The notes below the pieces were generated by a model. The model made no database searches. It was not told the DNA's origin and saw only the letters and a program-made list of their open reading frames with translations. This document shows, piece by piece, positions 1 through 11,654 of a stretch of 64,000 bases of DNA. The stretch lies in assembly GCA_051294375.1 (NCBI GenBank), contig CM119270.1, positions 17,953,710 through 18,017,709 of the forward strand, in the 5' to 3' direction. Positions within the stretch are counted from its first letter, which is position 1. The number at the start of each line of letters is the position of its first letter. The translations under genes and the position numbers were made by a program. The stretch is from Paraspadella gotoi. Taxonomy: Eukaryota; Chaetognatha.

Positions 1-394
1 CTGACACCGGCTACGCTGATTTTTACATTAAACTTTGTATCCTGCACCAACTGAGCTCAACACATTTTTTTCTTTGGTCGGTTTTAAATCAAACGGTTAT
101 AATGGCATACTTGGTGATGATGATTTTTGTTGTTGTTGTGTTTGTTGTGATGTTGGTAGCTCTTGTTGTTTCCTTTTTATATCCGTCCATGTAGTTTCAA
201 TCACGGTCTCTCCGAGAAAAGCATTGGAAAAGATTTTAAAAATACTCACTCACTCCTATTGCTGTTGTTGTGTATCCTCCGCGGCGTTTCGGAACTCGAG
301 AAAAAATTTTAAAAAAACGTCCGCGAGGAGAGATGTAACATTTTTTTTTTTTGTTAACAAGAAAGGATATTTATAAATTATTATAACTATTCAC

Positions 395-483
395 GTTCCA
401 TTTTGGGAAGATGGAGAAATTTTTTTGGTCAGCCTCTGCTTTTTTGAATCTGCGTCCAAACACTTCTTCAGTGAAGGTCAACC
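395..483 (-). CDS. Ectodomain-start exon (copy 1)
   Basis: Copy of the exon at 52533-52619. It reads LTFTEEVFGRRFKKAEADQ, then KNFSIFPKWN, in one open frame, although the upstream junction is out of phase by one base. It supplies the F of GRRFKK that the inverted copy lacks. Confidence 0.45.
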
Positions 484-598
484 CTTTGTTGGGAGAGAGG
501 GGGAATGGAGAAAGATTTTCATTATACATTTTTTTATAGTTACGAATAATGCGAAATATATTTTAAAACAAAAAACGTGCATTGTACCTTGCTTAAAC

Positions 599-667
599 CT
601 CTCCAAGCCATTGCGACTTATCATTAATCTGTAATCTGTAGTAAAGGTTTTGTGAATTGTTTTTCAA
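599..667 (-). CDS. Extracellular stalk exon (copy 1)
   Basis: Noisy copy of the exon at 52354-52419. The acceptor TTTTCAG is present and the donor reads GAGAG/GTTTAAG. Indels affect both ends, but TACTACAGATTACAG and the rest of the centre are intact. Confidence 0.5.
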
Positions 668-1472
668 CTGAAAAGAAGAGAAAAAGAGAAAAAGAAAAAA
701 AAAAATATTTTAAATTGGTGACTCGTTTCAACCTTGAGTTTTAGCGTTTTTCCTTAACGAGATTTATAGGTGAAATACTTCTAGAAAATAACAATTATAA
801 ACAAAAAAATTTGATTTGGTTTTCTGCTTGACTGCCTACAACTGCAATCTTCATGCAATGAATAAAAGGTAAGGTCGACCATGCAACATTACCACAAATT
901 TACTTACCTAGGAGATCTTGGGGTACCTATAAAGACGGATGTGGTTAAGGAAGGAAAAATGAAAGTAGAAAAATATTGAAGTGAAGTTTAATGAGCCTAA
1001 ACTACCTGTTATTTAACTTTCAACAAAAAGTAATATGTCAGATTGAAAAACAAAAATCTCGTGTGTTTAGTTAAACGTAAATTTTAAAAACTTTTGCCAC
1101 AAATACAAAGAATAAACACTGGCCAATGTCCTTGGCATTTGATTTTTAAAATAATATTTTGTTCATCATCGTTTTTTTTAAATATTTAATTCCTTATCAA
1201 TTAATTAGCTTACAAAAATAAAGTCATTAGCATAGCATCACTTTCATGATTCATTGACTTTCCGTATTCTTTATCTCTTGAACGTCTAGATTAGTCCGTG
1301 AAATACTAACGCAACGTCTAATGATTGCTTGTGAAAGAAACAACTATGCTAAAGTTAACAAATCTATAATCATTGCCATTGAAAACTTATATGTTTAGAT
1401 CATCAAATAAAGAGACACTACAATAAACATTAAATTTTTGAAACGTCTCTCTCTTCTCTCTCTCCTCTCACT

Positions 1473-1602
1473 CTTGGGTCTCTTGTGAGTGTTCCCCGGC
1501 CGTGAGAAAGACAAGGTAAGATGAGGAGGATCACGATGCCGACAAGTCCGACCAAGAAGAGGAAAATGAGGAAGTTCTCTTGCGGTCGAATCAGGCAAAC
1601 CA
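1473..1602 (-). CDS. Transmembrane-helix exon (copy 1)
   Basis: Noisy copy of the helix exon. It reads PDSTARE at the start, then frameshifts. The donor region is CCAAGAGTGAG rather than CCAAGGTGAG. Confidence 0.5.
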
Positions 1603-2127
1603 CTTGTGGTTAAGGGGAGAGGTGTTTAAGGGTGGGGTGGTTATGGGGTAAATTAAAAAAAGTAGTGGGGAAAAAGGATGGAGTCAACCCAAGCAATCGC
1701 ATTCGTCTCTTTGATTCGTTAAATATTTTTGGACACAAGTTATATTTTTCAGTTTGACAATTTGGATAACTCGTGTTCTTCAAATTTCTGAAATGTAGTA
1801 CCAATAAGAATTTAAATTCTAAATGATTAATTCTTGTGTTTAATTTACAACCTACATTATCTGATTAATTATTACGTTTTCTGAGGTGAACAAATAACAT
1901 CCAGAGTATTGGCACTTAGTACGCATAGTATACTCCTGCAACAGAAATTGAGTCTCATAAAATGAGCTTGATGATATTAGAAACTAACAACTTAACAAAT
2001 TTATACTACTTTAACCTACTCCATCGAGTCTACACGCACCCGTTCTCTGCACCTAAACCACCCAATCACCATACTCTCCTTCCAAAACCTTATAATTCAC
2101 AAGCCACACCCTAAAACAGACCCCTTA

Positions 2128-2400
2128 CTGGGAAAGGCGGCTTCCGACAGTCCCATATTTGTGATCCTCCTTCTCAGTCCTCCACCAACCAAACTCGTAG
2201 TGACTTCTTTGTGGGACTTTGGGAGTGGTTGGGGGTGTGAGGTGGTTGCTGACAATGCTGAACCGGGGGTGGTGACAGAAGGCGCCGTGTCCAAAGGGTG
2301 CCCCCCACCAGGGGTCTCCAGGCCCTCCGGCCTCTATGCCCTCCTCGTCGGTAAGGGTGACCTGCCGATGGGTAGCGATGGCACCGACTGGGGGAGGAAC
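2128..2400 (-). CDS. Juxtamembrane cytoplasmic exon (copy 1)
   Basis: Noisy copy of the exon at 50641-50909. Acceptor CCGCCTAG is intact. The donor lacks one G (CAG/TAAGGG). Frame breaks occur, but KSHKEVTTS is readable. Confidence 0.5.
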
Positions 2401-5296
2401 CTAGGCGGGGGGAGGGATAAGAGGGGGGAGATGTGGGGGAAGGAGGGAGAGAAGATGGAGGGCCGGTTGGGTAGTTTGGGGAGATTTAAATGGAAGAAGA
2501 ATTGAGGGCGCAACGGTGGGTGGAAGTTTGAAAATGGGATAAAGATGGAAAGTCAAAAGATAGACATGTGTCAAAGAAAGTGTGTGAAAAATAAAGAGAA
2601 AAATAATTCAGAGAAAAAAAAATTTTAAAAAAAACATGAGGAAAGTGGAAGTAGAATAAAAGGAAAAGAAAAAAAGGAAAAAAATGGAGAAAAGAGTCGG
2701 ATGGCGTGTGGGTCGATGCAAAAAATAAAGATGGTGGATGACAGAGAATGAAGCCGGGTGAGGAAAGTAGTGTAGATCGATGAGGGTAAGGGAAGGGAGA
2801 AGGGGGAAAAAAGAAAAACGCTTGAGTTCCTTTTTTTTTGTTTAAGATTCAGGGATCTTTGTATTAGAATCGGGAAATGAAAGCAATAGCTAAAAAGAGA
2901 AAAGAGTTAAATTGTCCCGGCATTATCGCGAGATTAAAAATGAGATAATCGAAATATAGTAGTAACGAACATAGATCATAATTAATATTATATAAGAAGT
3001 TTTTAAAGAGAGAAATGTAAAAAAATTATTCATATTAATTGTGTTGAGGGAAGTATTGAAGCAGAAAAAAATCAAAGATGGTTGTAAGTATTAGGTCATA
3101 GTAGTAGTTAATGTTGTTTGTTTTGTTGTTGCTTTGGGTTTTTGTATTAATAGTTTATTATTGTTTCCTATATTTAAGAAATACTTTTTCTGCATTTTAA
3201 AAAAATATTTAATAAAGATGAATATAAACAAATTAAATAAATAATAAACAAAAGTCACAAATGTTTTAAAATGCAGAGCTAAATAAAAGATAAATCATTT
3301 CTTGCCTAGGAAATTACAGAATGATGTCACTTTATAACTGAATCAGTATTGCAAAGAATGCCAAGTTGTCTACACTGTTCATACTGCCTAGGGACATCAA
3401 GATATTAAAAAAATATTACTTAAACGAGAATGTATATCTTTGTTGACGAATAACAATAGCAAAACGAAGAAAAATTTAGTTACTTAACTATTATACTCAC
3501 TTTGTATTGGATTAGAATTAAATCAAAGACCTTCTCGTCCCCTTAAGAACTTTTCTCCCCCACCATGTAGTTGGGTGTCCCCCACGTAAATTGGGCATGC
3601 CATCATTCTCGTTGCGTTGATATTATTTAAAGAGTATTATTTTCGTGTAAGTGTAGAAATAAAAAGTGTTAAGAGTTGTTTCGGTATTCGGAAGTAGAGA
3701 AAAATATAATGTAATTTTTTTATTTTATTTTGTACGGAATTCGGTTTTCAGGCCTTTTTTTTATAAAAAATACTAACAGACTCTTCCGCTGTGTCGTCTT
3801 TTTCTGCAGAAAAGCAAAACAAATAAAAACAAAATTAAAAGATAAAACAAACGTTTCAAAAGTTTTTGTCTTTCTTTATTCCCTTTTTGTTTGGATTTTA
3901 ATCACCACATATGTCCATTTCTGAGAAGATTTTTGGGGGGTTCACGGAGGTTCTCGACCTGCGGAATATTTATGTAACGATTTGCAAAGCGTATTTGCAA
4001 AAAGCGCTGAACTCGATATTGCTTAAAAAAATAATGCTTAATGCTTATGAATGAATAATGAATAAGGCTTAGAAAGAAAGTTAACCAGTATTTCGCAATG
4101 ATGACCCTTTAAAAAAACGCAGCTAGAATCATTTTTATGCTCTTTTATTAATTGTATTTTAAATGTTATTGAGAAATAATCTTTTTTCTTTACACATTCA
4201 ACAGAATTACATATTTTTTTTTACATTTGTCGCCAAACCTTCAACAAAACTATTTTGGACGGTTTTGTTCGGTGTGACTTTATTTTTAACGGCAGGCGAA
4301 TAAAGGCCACCCTGTATACCATGCAAGTAGCTTTTTTTATTATGTGACACAGAAATGCACATATGGTTCGATAAATCTATTATAAGAAACAAAATTTTCT
4401 TGTGCAAAAAAAAAAGAAAAAAAGGACGGAAGCCGAGGAATCGGCAAAAAAATTAATTTTATTACACGATTTCATTATTTAAAAAATCCAAGCACTGACT
4501 AAAAAATGTTCTCAAAACGTTAAGCTTATACAAAATAATACTTTTCTACACTTTTGCTAATTTAGGCTCTTTTTAAAAGCATAAATGATTTACACACATC
4601 GCGTTATTTTGAAAAGCAAAAAAAAAAAAAAAAAAACAGAATCGCGCTTTAGTCGCAGTTAAACCTAGATAAGAAAGCTTGTACAAGCTACAAATCTTTT
4701 TAAACGTTAATGTCCTGTGTTTAACTGTTGGAGATGCAGCTACAATGTAAAAATTGTTCCGCACCAAAATATTTTATGATCCTGAAAACCAGATCTTTTT
4801 TTAATTTTTCCTTCAAAACAAAAAAAGAAAATAAAAAACCTACTTTTATTTTTTGGCGCTGGCCCCCCCAAAACAAAAAACTTTTTTCTTTCCCCCCCTC
4901 CCCCTTTTTTTTGTTTCAAAGCCTCAATGATCACTCTCTTTCTCTCTTTCTCCTTCTCTCTTCTCTCTCTCTTCCTCTTTCTCTTCTCTCTCTCTCTATC
5001 TCTCCTTTTCCTTTTTTCGCCTCCCTTTCTTCTAACGTATATCTTTGACTCGGCATGAATTAAGTAAGAGCGATGTTTATCTCGCTCGGTTGCAAACCTC
5101 CTTTTTTTTCATGGTTTCCAAGCGCCTAATATAATTCCCAAACAGTTCCTATCTTTTCAAGGGGTTTATACCTTTCTCCCTTCGCCCAAAGACGTGAACT
5201 TATTTGGGAGCCGATATTTTAGAACTGTACAAAGCATAACCTGATTATTTTTACATTTATTCTTCATTTATTGATTCATTCATTTCATTCATTCAA

Positions 5297-5367
5297 TTTA
5301 TTTATTTATTTATTTATTTATTATTATTATTTATTTATTATTTATTTATTTATTTATTTTATTTATC

Positions 5368-5402
<35 letters not shown>

Positions 5403-5525
5403 TTTTTTATTTTTTTATTTATTTTCTATTACTTTATTTTATTTATTATTTATTTATTATTTATTTATTTTTATTTATTTATTTTATTTAATTTATTTAT
5501 TTATTTTTTCTCAATTATTTATAAA
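5297..5525. repeat. (ATTT)n array, copy 1
   Basis: Tetranucleotide ATTT repeats with slippage variants, present in each block A copy in an intron. It generates a spurious Ile/Leu/Tyr/Phe open frame. Confidence 0.95.
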
Positions 5526-6600
5526 TGCTAATTTTCATTAATTCACCATTTTCCTCTTCATTCATTTCATGATTCATTGATTCATTTATTCAATACGATT
5601 CATTCATTAAATCCATTTGTTAATTAGCTAATTTTTTATCAAACGATTCTCTGACTCGAACGAAAATATTTTTCCGACTTGAGAATTTTCGAACTCCAAA
5701 CGATGGGCGGTGTCTTGGCGTGAACTTGGCGTTGACTGGCGTGACTTGCGCATAAATTGGCGCTTGGTCATTGCTTCGCGCCGACGAGAATCGTTTGCGA
5801 ATAAAATATTTAATTGCTTGCAGCCAATGATGATAACAATGAATAGCATTTCATGTCAAAAACTAATACTGGAGCTGCATCTTTTAATGAGAAAAAAAAA
5901 TAATTCTGAATTGAGTACATAAGTACAGGTAAGCTTTAGTAAAAAAACTGGGTTTATTCTATTGACCGAAACTGAGACATATTAAAAAAAACCAACAAGT
6001 AAAATTAGTATTAAAAAAAATACTTCTAGTATTTAAAGGAACGTTAATTAAAAATTTAGTCTCATGTCTATTTAAGTAATATGAAAAGATAATTTTAATT
6101 TGTTTTACTTTAATAAATACAACAAATGTTTCTTGCTTAAAATGCCCAACCCCCTTCCTCCCCCTCTCGACCCCACCGTACCCGCCAAATCCGAAAATCG
6201 CCAGGAAGATTTTATTTTTGGATAAACCGTAATTAAAAAGAGATTTCTTACGCTGAAACCTTTTTTTTTATTATTAGTGGCAAAACAAAAAACTTTTAAA
6301 CAGCTCTAACTAACGAATATTCAAAGGTTTCCTCACATTTTTTTTTTAGTAGTAAGTTTTTACTGAGGTGGATGAGGACATGCGAGATACTAGTATTTTT
6401 TATATCATCAGTAGTTATTATGAAATTGATGATACACCAATATAAAATTATCCATTCATTTTAATAAATAACGGCTAATCTTGGCCCCGACCTTGGACAG
6501 GCTTTGTGCTTTAAAAAAAAAAAAACAACAAAACCCAACATACATTGACTTTTCCTAGAAACGCCCATTTGATCCTAAATTTTTTTATTTTTAGTTATTG

Positions 6601-6706
6601 TGTTAGGTTTAGGTTTCTTTTATTAGGTTTAGAGGTTTTAGGTTTAGGATTAGGTTAAAGAGTTTGGATTAAAAATTAGGGAAAAAGGTTTAGGGTTCTA
6701 GGTTAA
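6601..6706. repeat. Telomere-like TTAGG/TTTAGG tract, copy 1
   Basis: Degenerate run of TTAGG, TTTAGG and TTTAGGG units in the intron just after the large exon (transcription sense). It also occurs at 28510-28619, 45261-45360 and inverted at 46278-46380. TTAGG is the ancestral arthropod telomere unit. The irregular spacing suggests an old interstitial tract or a simple repeat. Confidence 0.6.
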
Positions 6707-6935
6707 GAAATTTAAAAAATAACTATATAAAGTTAAAATATCAAGATTCAAATTAAATCCCGGGATAAAGGACAAAATAGGGCGCTCTGGGAAAATAGAG
6801 CCATAGCTCTTTACATTCGCCCTCCCCCAACCCAATTCGTCTACTCTAACTCGATTAATCTCCTCATCCCTCATCCCTCTTTCTCTCGTCTCTCTCTCTC
6901 TCTCGTCTCTCTCTTTCCTCCCCCCTTCAACCCAC

Positions 6936-8000
6936 CTGAGAATGATTGTCGTGTCAAACATGTTATCAATCTGGGTCGACCGATTGCAATGGATTCCCGA
7001 TCGTCGCCGCGTGTCTCGATCCCTCCTCTCCAGTTCCCGCACTGAGCTCGAGGATGCGTGCAAATCCATCGGCGACATCCCCGAAACGCCTGCGATCGGC
7101 GTCGGCGGCGGGATCGGGCGGCGGGTCGAGCGGCGTTCGACGACGCGGCGAGGCGGCGGAGGCGGCGGCGGCGATCGCGTCGGCGGGAGGGAGGGATCGT
7201 TCGAAGGCGGGCGGCGGCATGGAGGTGGGTGGGGTGGGTGGGGGAGAAAAAAGGAAGAGAGAGGATCATCGTCTGCGGCGTCGTGAATAAGAAACTTCCG
7301 AACCCGAACCCTGGCGGGCGAAAACGTCAAAAGGATTCCCCTGGCGGTGGGTGGTAATGGATGGTGGTTTTGAATGGTGGTGGTGGCGGTGATCGTGGGT
7401 GGGGTGGTCGCCCTTTTATTTTGAGTATCGAGGGAGAAAGTTGAGTTTTGGGCGGAGTCTGTCCGTTGTTGTTGTTGTTTGTTTTCGTGGTTTTCGTTGT
7501 TGTTTTCGGCGTCGTCGCCGTCGCGAAACTGGGCGGCGAATGGGAGGAAGGAGGGGAATAAGCCGGCGGCGCTACCGGCCGCCATCACCGTGGCGCCAAA
7601 CACCATCAACCGCCGCGGCGTCGGCGTCGGACTTCGAACGACGCCGGAAAGAAGTTTTTCTCTCGTCGTCTTCGTCGTCGTCGTTGTGCCAGGAACGGAA
7701 TCGTAGACGGAGGAGTAAAAAGTTCGCGAATCGGATTCGCCGGAATCTTTCCATTTCCGGCAAATCCTCTTCCTCCTCTTCCTCATCCTCCTCCCCGGAC
7801 CCTCTACATGCCCCGAACGTCGTGTCTCCCCGGTTGCGTCCGCGTCGTCGTCGTCTGTGTCGGTCTCGGGAGTGTCCAGACTCTCGATCGGCAAAGCATC
7901 GAGGAAAACTCGGCCGTTGTTTGTCCGTTGTCGTCGTGTTGTTGTGGGCCGGCGATTTGGGATCGGGGCGCGGGAAGAGTCGAGGAAGGCGAAGTAAGCC
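6936..8000 (-). CDS. Low-complexity intracellular-region exon (noisy copy 1)
   Basis: Full-length copy of the large GC-rich exon, about 1065 bp, from acceptor CCCATAG (complement of 8001-8007) to donor CTCAG/GTGGG at 6936. Frameshifts break it. Segments can be followed in alternating frames: SLDTPETD, YDSVP, PPADAIAAAASAAS (an Ala-rich stretch), MSPMDLH, VRELE. Outside the frameshifts the order agrees with the clean partial copy. The GCG/GGC-rich 3' half encodes Ala, Pro, Arg and Asp, and its true frame is uncertain. Confidence 0.5.
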
Positions 8001-8289
8001 CTATGGGTTGGGAGGAGGGTGAGGGGGTGTGTAGGGGGAAAGAGGAGAGTAGGGGGGGGACGGGGAGAAGAAGAAAAGAGAGGAAGAGGGTGAAGAGAGA
8101 CGAGAAGGGAGAGAAGCATAGGGAAGAAAGAAAAGAGGAGAGAGCAAATAGAGAAAAAAAAGAAAAAGAAAAGAAAAAGAGGAGAGAGCAAAAGAGAAGA
8201 AGGTAAAGAAAGAAAGGAAAAGGAATAAAATAAAAAATTAAAAATGAAAAAAAAAGAAAAAAAAGAGAAAAGAAAGAAGAAAAGAAAGA

Positions 8290-9398
8290 AAAGAAATAAA
8301 GAACAAGAAGAAAGAAAGAATAAAAGGTAAGAAAAAAGAAAGGATAGCAAGAGAGAGTAGGGAAAACAAAGAGTAAAAAGAAGAGAAAAATGTGCGGAAC
8401 CATGTTTTTTATTTTTATATTTTTTGTGTATTTTTTTAATTCTTAGTACTTAATTGTACCTAGATTGCCAAGATTAGATCTTAAATCGTTCTCACAGTAT
8501 TCAAATACTCATTAAACTTTGAAATTCTTCATAAAGCGAAAAAAAAAATCGTATAAATACTGAAATAATTATATTTAATGATAATTAAATTTCATTTTTT
8601 TAAATACGATAGAAAATTAATATAATTGTTTCACAAGGCTACCTAGAACTAAAGTACTTTAAGAATTACATAATATTTAAAGATGGAGTAATTCCGCTTC
8701 ATTTTTCTCTCTCACCCGTGGCTGATGTACAATGGTCGTATCATGCGGTGCAGCCCCGCGCAAAAAGAACGCCGCGCGCTGCGCTGTCCTTTTGGCGAGC
8801 GCCGCCAGTCGCGCTCGTGTTTGGCCTTGACGCTACCCCTGGTTCGGACCGTTGGGGAGGATAAATTGGGGCTAGAGGGTTTGTTAGAGTCACATTGGGT
8901 CAGTATGGATTCCCTCCAGTCCGTCCCTACGACCCTGAGCGTCATCTTTGGCGAAGAACGTTAAGGACCCTTTTGTCTCTGAGAGCTCGACCAAGTTTGT
9001 AGTTCATAGTGGTTTCTTAAAATTAAAATACAATCCTGACCGTTTTACACTTTTGATACATGCGCTCATCTGTAAGTCATTTTTAACGGTATCGGGCGCT
9101 TGGATTGAGGAAGGAAGTACATGCTCGACGTTGATTATTTCTTGGAATGATTTCGAAGTTGACGACGGGCGGAACATTGTCGTCGTCGTCGTCGTCGTCG
9201 TCGTTGTCGGTGGCGTCGGTACATTTTTGTCTTTATTGTAGCGACGTGTGTATATAAATATATATTTACTAAAACGCTATACAGTTTTAATATATCGGTT
9301 TGTAGTTTCTTCTTCGAAGGGAATGTGAGCGAAGGGTTAGTGTAATATAACCGATTACACTAAAATATCATCGATGGAAAAATTTATATTTGTTTTTT
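8290..9398. repeat. Block C left outer arm (noisy)
   Basis: Noisy flank that continues block A copy 1 into the inverted-repeat block. It matches 12897-13984 in reverse complement (paired coordinates sum to roughly 22270) with many indels. It contains a GC-rich probable exon near 8716-8945 and a GAC/GTC triplet run at 9178-9210. Confidence 0.7.
8716..8945 (-). CDS. Possible upstream exon (left copy)
   Basis: GC-rich segment in AT-rich surroundings, ending at donor CACGG/GTGAGAG. Comparing with the copy at 13327-13556 gives a plausible C-terminal reading VKAKHERDWRR, then KGQRS and CAGLHRMIR, then YISH. Frameshifts prevent a single frame and the acceptor is not defined. It lies upstream of, and on the same strand as, the membrane-protein exons of block A copy 1, so it may be an earlier exon of that gene. 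No family recognised. Confidence 0.35.
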
Positions 9399-9408
9399 TG
9401 CGGATGGG

Positions 9409-9412
<4 letters not shown>

Positions 9413-9488
<76 letters not shown>
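9413..9488. repeat. (GA)n microsatellite
   Basis: Near-perfect GA dinucleotides with two GAAGA interruptions, mirrored as (CT)n at 12782-12857. Confidence 0.95.
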
Positions 9489-9491
<3 letters not shown>

Positions 9492-9598
9492 GAGTTTGAT
9501 TACCATTATAGAAGTTCATTTTCTCGGATGGCTTTGCGAAATGTCTTGTTACTTTGTTAACAAGATTGAGTAAGAGTTAAAATTGAAGACAGACAGAA

Positions 9599-9620
9599 CA
9601 GACAGAGGAGAGAGAGAAGA

Positions 9621-9668
<48 letters not shown>

Positions 9669-9700
9669 AGAGAATTGAGAGAAGAAGAAGAAGAGAGAAA
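9599..9700. repeat. GA-rich microsatellite
   Basis: Compound GA/GAA repeat, mirrored at about 12570-12671. Confidence 0.9.
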
Positions 9701-9848
9701 ATCCTCTTCAATTCAGTCTTTTTTTGCCCTATTTTTATAGAAAATAAATAAAAGAAAAAAGAAACAATAAAATTCACGATGCTCTCTCTCCTCTCCTCTC
9801 TTTCTCTCTCTCTCTATATTCCTATTTCTTTTAAAGCTCCTTTCTTCA

Positions 9849-10050
9849 TGCCCCGAAGGGCGTTCGACACGAGGCCCCGACGGACCCAGCAGCCGTTTGC
9901 ATTGAAAAGACCCGCCAAGCACCCGACAAGCAACTGCAAGGGCACTTGAGGGTTGCAAAGCACTCGACGACGTGATTGCGGAATGTGAGGCGGGTCGCAT
10001 TCGGAGAATGAAACCGCGTCGGAGTATTTCAGGCGTTGTCGGTGCGTCTC
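9849..10050 (-). repeat. GC-rich element of about 210 bp, left-arm copy
   Basis: Mirror copy of 12220-12421 within the exact inverted repeat. Its hairpin is at 9850-9861. Together with the diverged copy at 10274 it flanks the ATC-rich tract head to head. Confidence 0.6.
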
Positions 10051-10055
10051 ATCAT

Positions 10056-10265
10056 GCAAATCATTATCATCTCATCATCATCATCACATCATCTCATCAT
10101 CATCATCTTTATTATCATCTTAATCATCATCATCATTATATCTATCCATAATCTTCTGTCCATCATGTACTTTATGACATCAATCATAAATAATTTCATC
10201 ATCATCGAATCTTTATCATCAGTCTTTATCATCATCAATCATCATCATCATCATCATCATTATAT
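10056..10265. repeat. ATC-rich triplet tract
   Basis: Degenerate (ATC)n, mirrored as (ATG)n at 12005-12214. It reads open as poly-Ile/His/Ser on the plus strand, which is a property of the repeat rather than a gene. Confidence 0.85.
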
Positions 10266-10273
10266 CATACCCG

Positions 10274-10498
10274 ACGACGACCACAACGCCATCTTGAAAT
10301 ACTTCCGACGCGTTCAGTTCTCATCGGGAATTGGCGCACGTTTCCACGCCTCACATTCGCAATCATCGTCGTTGCTCGAGGTTGCTTGGCAACCCTTTTT
10401 CAAGTGCCCTTGCAGTGCTTGTCGGTGCTTGGCGGGTCTTTTCAGTGCAAACGGCTGCTGGGTCGTCGGGGCCTCGTGTCGGAACGACCCTTCGGGGT
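10274..10498 (+). repeat. GC-rich element of about 210 bp, diverged copy
   Basis: Shares long matches with 12220-12421 (GAAATACT..CCGACGCG, CAAGTGCCCTTGCAG, GCTTGGCGGGTCTTTTCA, GCAAACGGCTGCTGGGTC, GGGGCCTCGTGTCG) but is clearly diverged. It ends in a hairpin ACCC-TTCG-GGGT at 10487-10498. It is a third copy of a dispersed or tandem element of unknown class. I see no reverse-transcriptase or transposase coding and no clear polymerase III boxes. Confidence 0.6.
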
Positions 10499-11590
10499 AA
10501 TTAAATAAAATCTTTTAAAAAAATAAAAAAACGACAGCGAGAGTGAATCATCATTCAAGTACTCGAACCCCGTCGTTGGTTCACACTCAGACTGTCTATC
10601 CTCATTTTCGCTATCAAACTCTCCTCTCTCTCTTCTCTTCTCTCTCTCTTCTCTCGTCTCTCCTCTCTTCTCTCCTTCTCTCTCCTCTTCTCTCTCTCTC
10701 TCTCCTCTCTCTCCTCTCGTCTCATTTCACTCCGATTTGTGTTTCCGTTCGTCCGCCTCTCCCTCTTCTCCTCCTCTCCTGCCCCGCTCTTCACACTCTT
10801 CTCTCCTCCTCCCCCCTCCCCCCTCTTCCCTCCCTTCCGCTCCCCTCTCCCTCCCTACCTCTCCCACCTCCCTTCCTCCCTCACCCCGCCCTTTCCACTC
10901 TCCGATTCCCTTCCCCGGCTTTTTCATTCCAACCGGGCATCACCCCACTCAATTTTTCCAACCGGGGGATCACCTCACTCATTTCTCCACAACATCGATC
11001 ATATTTTCCGCGATTATTTTGACGTCCGTCGTCGTCGTCGTTCGTCCGTCGTCCCGTCGTTACCATCATCATCGTCTCTCGTCGTCGTCGTCAGTTGTCC
11101 GGGTCTACCCACCAAACATTTAAATCTCTTCACACCGTGAAGCCAAGTTAACATCAGAAACCGTCATCGTCGTTTTTTTCCATTTTTGTCATCACATCAT
11201 CATTATCATTCTCATCATCATTATTCACCTTATCTTAATCCTCGAGTTCGTCCTGGTCTTTATTTATCACTCTATTCATTCATGAATTGAAAGTCTGCAA
11301 CATCTCATTACATTAACCATCATCATCATCATCTCTTCAACATCAACTAAAACATAAACTCCTCTTTTCCTTCAACAGAACGGTCAAGCTTCGCATCATC
11401 CTCATTTAAGCTACTTGTCTCGTGACGTCCTTGTCGCGCCGTCGTCAGTCTGTCGGCGTCAGTCGTCGCGTCCGCGGTCTCCGCGTCCGCAATCTCAAGA
11501 CACCCGGGCTTCCCCTTCTCTCTTCTGGCTCATCCCGGATACCTAACCATCCAGAGTGCAGAGTAACTTGCAGTGAACGCCGCTCTCTCC
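10499..11590. other. Unique core of block C, no gene recognised
   Basis: Single-copy core between the arms. 10620-10730 is CT microsatellite and 10780-10900 is a C/T-rich tract. 11020-11100 has a GTC-rich stretch. 11400-11580 is CpG-rich with two TCAGT motifs (11445-11449 and 11459-11463). Open frames here are composed of Ser/Leu/Pro or Arg/Glu repeats and are low-complexity shadows. It could be a 5' untranslated or promoter region. Confidence 0.4.
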
Positions 11591-11599
11591 TCCTCTCTC

Positions 11600-11654
<55 letters not shown>

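Larger units (their letters stand above)
1..8400. repeat. Block A, copy 1 (noisy)
   Basis: First of four copies of the block that carries the membrane-protein exons, which lie on the minus strand here. It aligns end to end with 21751-30240 and 38736-45880, and inverted with 45883-52990, with many one-base insertions and deletions concentrated in homopolymers. That is the error pattern of raw long reads, not of neutral divergence. Between exons it holds AT-rich intron: 670-1470 and 1610-2120 show nothing recognisable, and so does 2410-6590 apart from CT runs and an ATTT array. 8010-8400 is a long purine tract (pyrimidine on the transcribed strand) upstream of a splice acceptor. Confidence 0.85.
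9399..10269 (+). repeat. Block C inner inverted repeat, left arm
   Basis: Left arm of an 871-bp inverted repeat. Every landmark I compared matches the reverse complement of 12001-12871 exactly. The arm contains GA microsatellites, one inverted copy of the GC-rich element of about 210 bp, and an ATC-rich tract. Confidence 0.75.

Noticed and set aside
5271-5531. Open frame rich in Ile, Leu, Tyr and Phe, resembling a membrane protein
   Set aside because: It is a translation of the ATTT array.
6698-8350. A single 550-codon open frame on the minus strand
   Set aside because: It runs through the large exon but also through a pyrimidine tract (Leu/Phe/Ser), a splice acceptor and intronic sequence, and frameshifts switch its content. 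Only the exon part is meaningful.
9178-9210. GAC/GTC triplet run as an Asp-rich or Thr-rich coding tract
   Set aside because: Frames on both sides disagree between the two copies (13066-13272 and 9115-9240) and no splice-bounded exon could be defined.
10036-10500. Ile/Ser/His-rich open frame
   Set aside because: It translates the ATC triplet tract and the GC-rich element, and the right-arm copy only repeats the same bases inverted.
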